Source of the DNA: Bacteroidales bacterium
GTDB taxonomy: Bacteria > Bacteroidota > Bacteroidia > Bacteroidales > B18-G4
Assembly (NCBI GenBank): GCA_030618905.1
Contig: JAUXCL010000147.1
Coordinates: forward strand, 1 to 6,227
Direction: 5' to 3'
Length of the DNA stretch: 6,227 bases
Shown: in pieces, positions 5,717 to 6,227 of the stretch
Layout: each line of letters opens with the position of its first letter
Position numbering within the stretch: position 1 is the stretch's first letter
Made by a program: the position numbers and the translations under genes
Notes under the pieces: model-generated
Database searches by the model: none
Told to the model about the DNA's origin: nothing
Seen by the model: the letters and a program-made list of their open reading frames with translations, nothing else

Positions 5717-6070
5717 CTACTCCGCCTTCTTCTTCGTTTTTTCGTCCAGCTTATAAGCGATAGGTAATGCATATTCAACCCGCACAACCTTGCCCTTGTC
5801 CTTTCCTGGCTTCCAGTTAGGCATGGCATGGACTACACGCATACTCTCCTTCTTCATGGCATTCAATGCTTCCTTATGAACTTTATCCTCATCCTGAGTT
5901 GCTTTAGGCGGTGGTGGTGGAACGTCTTTGTTAGGCACAATTTCTCCTGATTTTAACGGTGGTAGCGGAATTTCCACTTCTTCCCGGGCAAAAATATTCG
6001 TGCTCATTGAAGTCAGCACCACAAGCAATACAGCCAAAGGCAGTACAAAAAGTAATTTAAGCCTGGCCAT
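5717..6070 (-). CDS. Short exported protein with partial TonB C-terminal motif
   Basis: A 117-residue protein. A hydrophobic N-terminal segment (about residues 6-22) with possible cleavage after Ala28 directs it to the envelope; it could also remain as an anchor. A proline-rich part follows (PLPPL at 35-39, five Pro at 51-55). Residues 75-108 resemble the last third of Bacteroidota TonB domains: ESMRVVHAMPNWKPGKDKGK (75-94) and YALPI at 100-104. The first half of the usual TonB domain is missing, so it is shorter than a normal energy transducer and may not drive a receptor. It could be a reduced TonB, a leftover of an M56-peptidase/TonB fusion, or a small periplasmic protein with its own role. 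It starts 32 bp after the stop of the S9 peptidase, suggesting one transcript. The ATG at 6070 gives a good signal sequence; an overlapping ATG 5 bp upstream is out of frame. Confidence 0.7.
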   Translation of the reverse strand: MARLKLLFVLPLAVLLVVLTSMSTNIFAREEVEIPLPPLKSGEIVPNKDVPPPPPKATQDEDKVHKEALNAMKKESMRVVHAMPNWKPGKDKGKVVRVEYALPIAYKLDEKTKKKAE

Positions 6071-6102
6071 TTCATTTGATTTTAATTTAAACTAAATTAT
6101 TC

Positions 6103-6227
6103 TTAGTCGTGTGAATGGTCATGTTCGTCGTCAGCATGAACATGATCTCCTTCATGTGCATGCAGGTAATTGTTCAGGAATCTCTCCATAGAGCGGTAGA
6201 AATCAAACCTGTTTTCTTCGTTACGGA
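6103..6227 (-). CDS. C-terminal end of S9-family serine peptidase with His-rich tail
   Basis: Only the last 40 residues are inside the window. NRFDFYRSMERFL (5-17) matches the final helix of prolyl oligopeptidase-type (S9) peptidases, which normally follows directly on the catalytic GHGF motif. The two bases left at the window edge (TC) fit the Phe codon of that motif. The catalytic residues themselves cannot be seen. After the conserved helix comes an unusual tail of 19 residues with seven His and seven Asp/Glu, ending DEHDHSHD. Such a tail could bind metal ions. Family assignment rests on a short stretch. Confidence 0.6.
   Translation of the reverse strand, partial: RNEENRFDFYRSMERFLNNYLHAHEGDHVHADDEHDHSHD

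Overview
The window looks like chromosomal DNA of a Bacteroidota bacterium, probably of the Bacteroidales type. Three things suggest this: the gene order prs-rplY-pth, an L25 protein with a long poly-glutamate tail, and start codons preceded by A/T-rich sequence without a clear Shine-Dalgarno. Promoter-like sites also fit the Bacteroidota pattern TTG-N20-TAnnTTTG. No exact genus can be named from the sequence.

Left part (1-2040, minus strand): a tight housekeeping operon. It runs prs (PRPP synthetase), then after 4 bp rplY (ribosomal protein L25/CTC), then after 9 bp pth (peptidyl-tRNA hydrolase, cut by the window edge). A good promoter lies just before prs.

Middle part (about 2040-5650): an accessory segment. 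Two predicted ATPases of the AAA_14/DUF4143 (COG1373-like) type point towards each other: one on the plus strand (2440-3744), one on the minus strand (4297-5442). Between them, on the minus strand, is a small secreted protein with MORN/YwqK-like repeats (3794-4246). Each ATPase has its own promoter-like site with unusual repeat structure: a 20-bp direct repeat at 33-bp spacing before the first, and a 26-bp near-perfect palindrome over the -7 box of the second. Two direct copies of a composite intergenic repeat (2169-2256 and 5531-5640) enclose this segment. An 85-bp element with inverted ends (2047-2131) sits beside prs.

Right part (5717-6227, minus strand): a short exported protein that keeps only the last part of a TonB C-terminal domain. 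It is preceded by the end of an S9-family serine peptidase that carries a histidine- and acid-rich tail.

The best candidate for something not well described is the repeat-bounded segment with two separately controlled DUF4143 ATPases and the exported repeat protein. Its function cannot be read from sequence alone.
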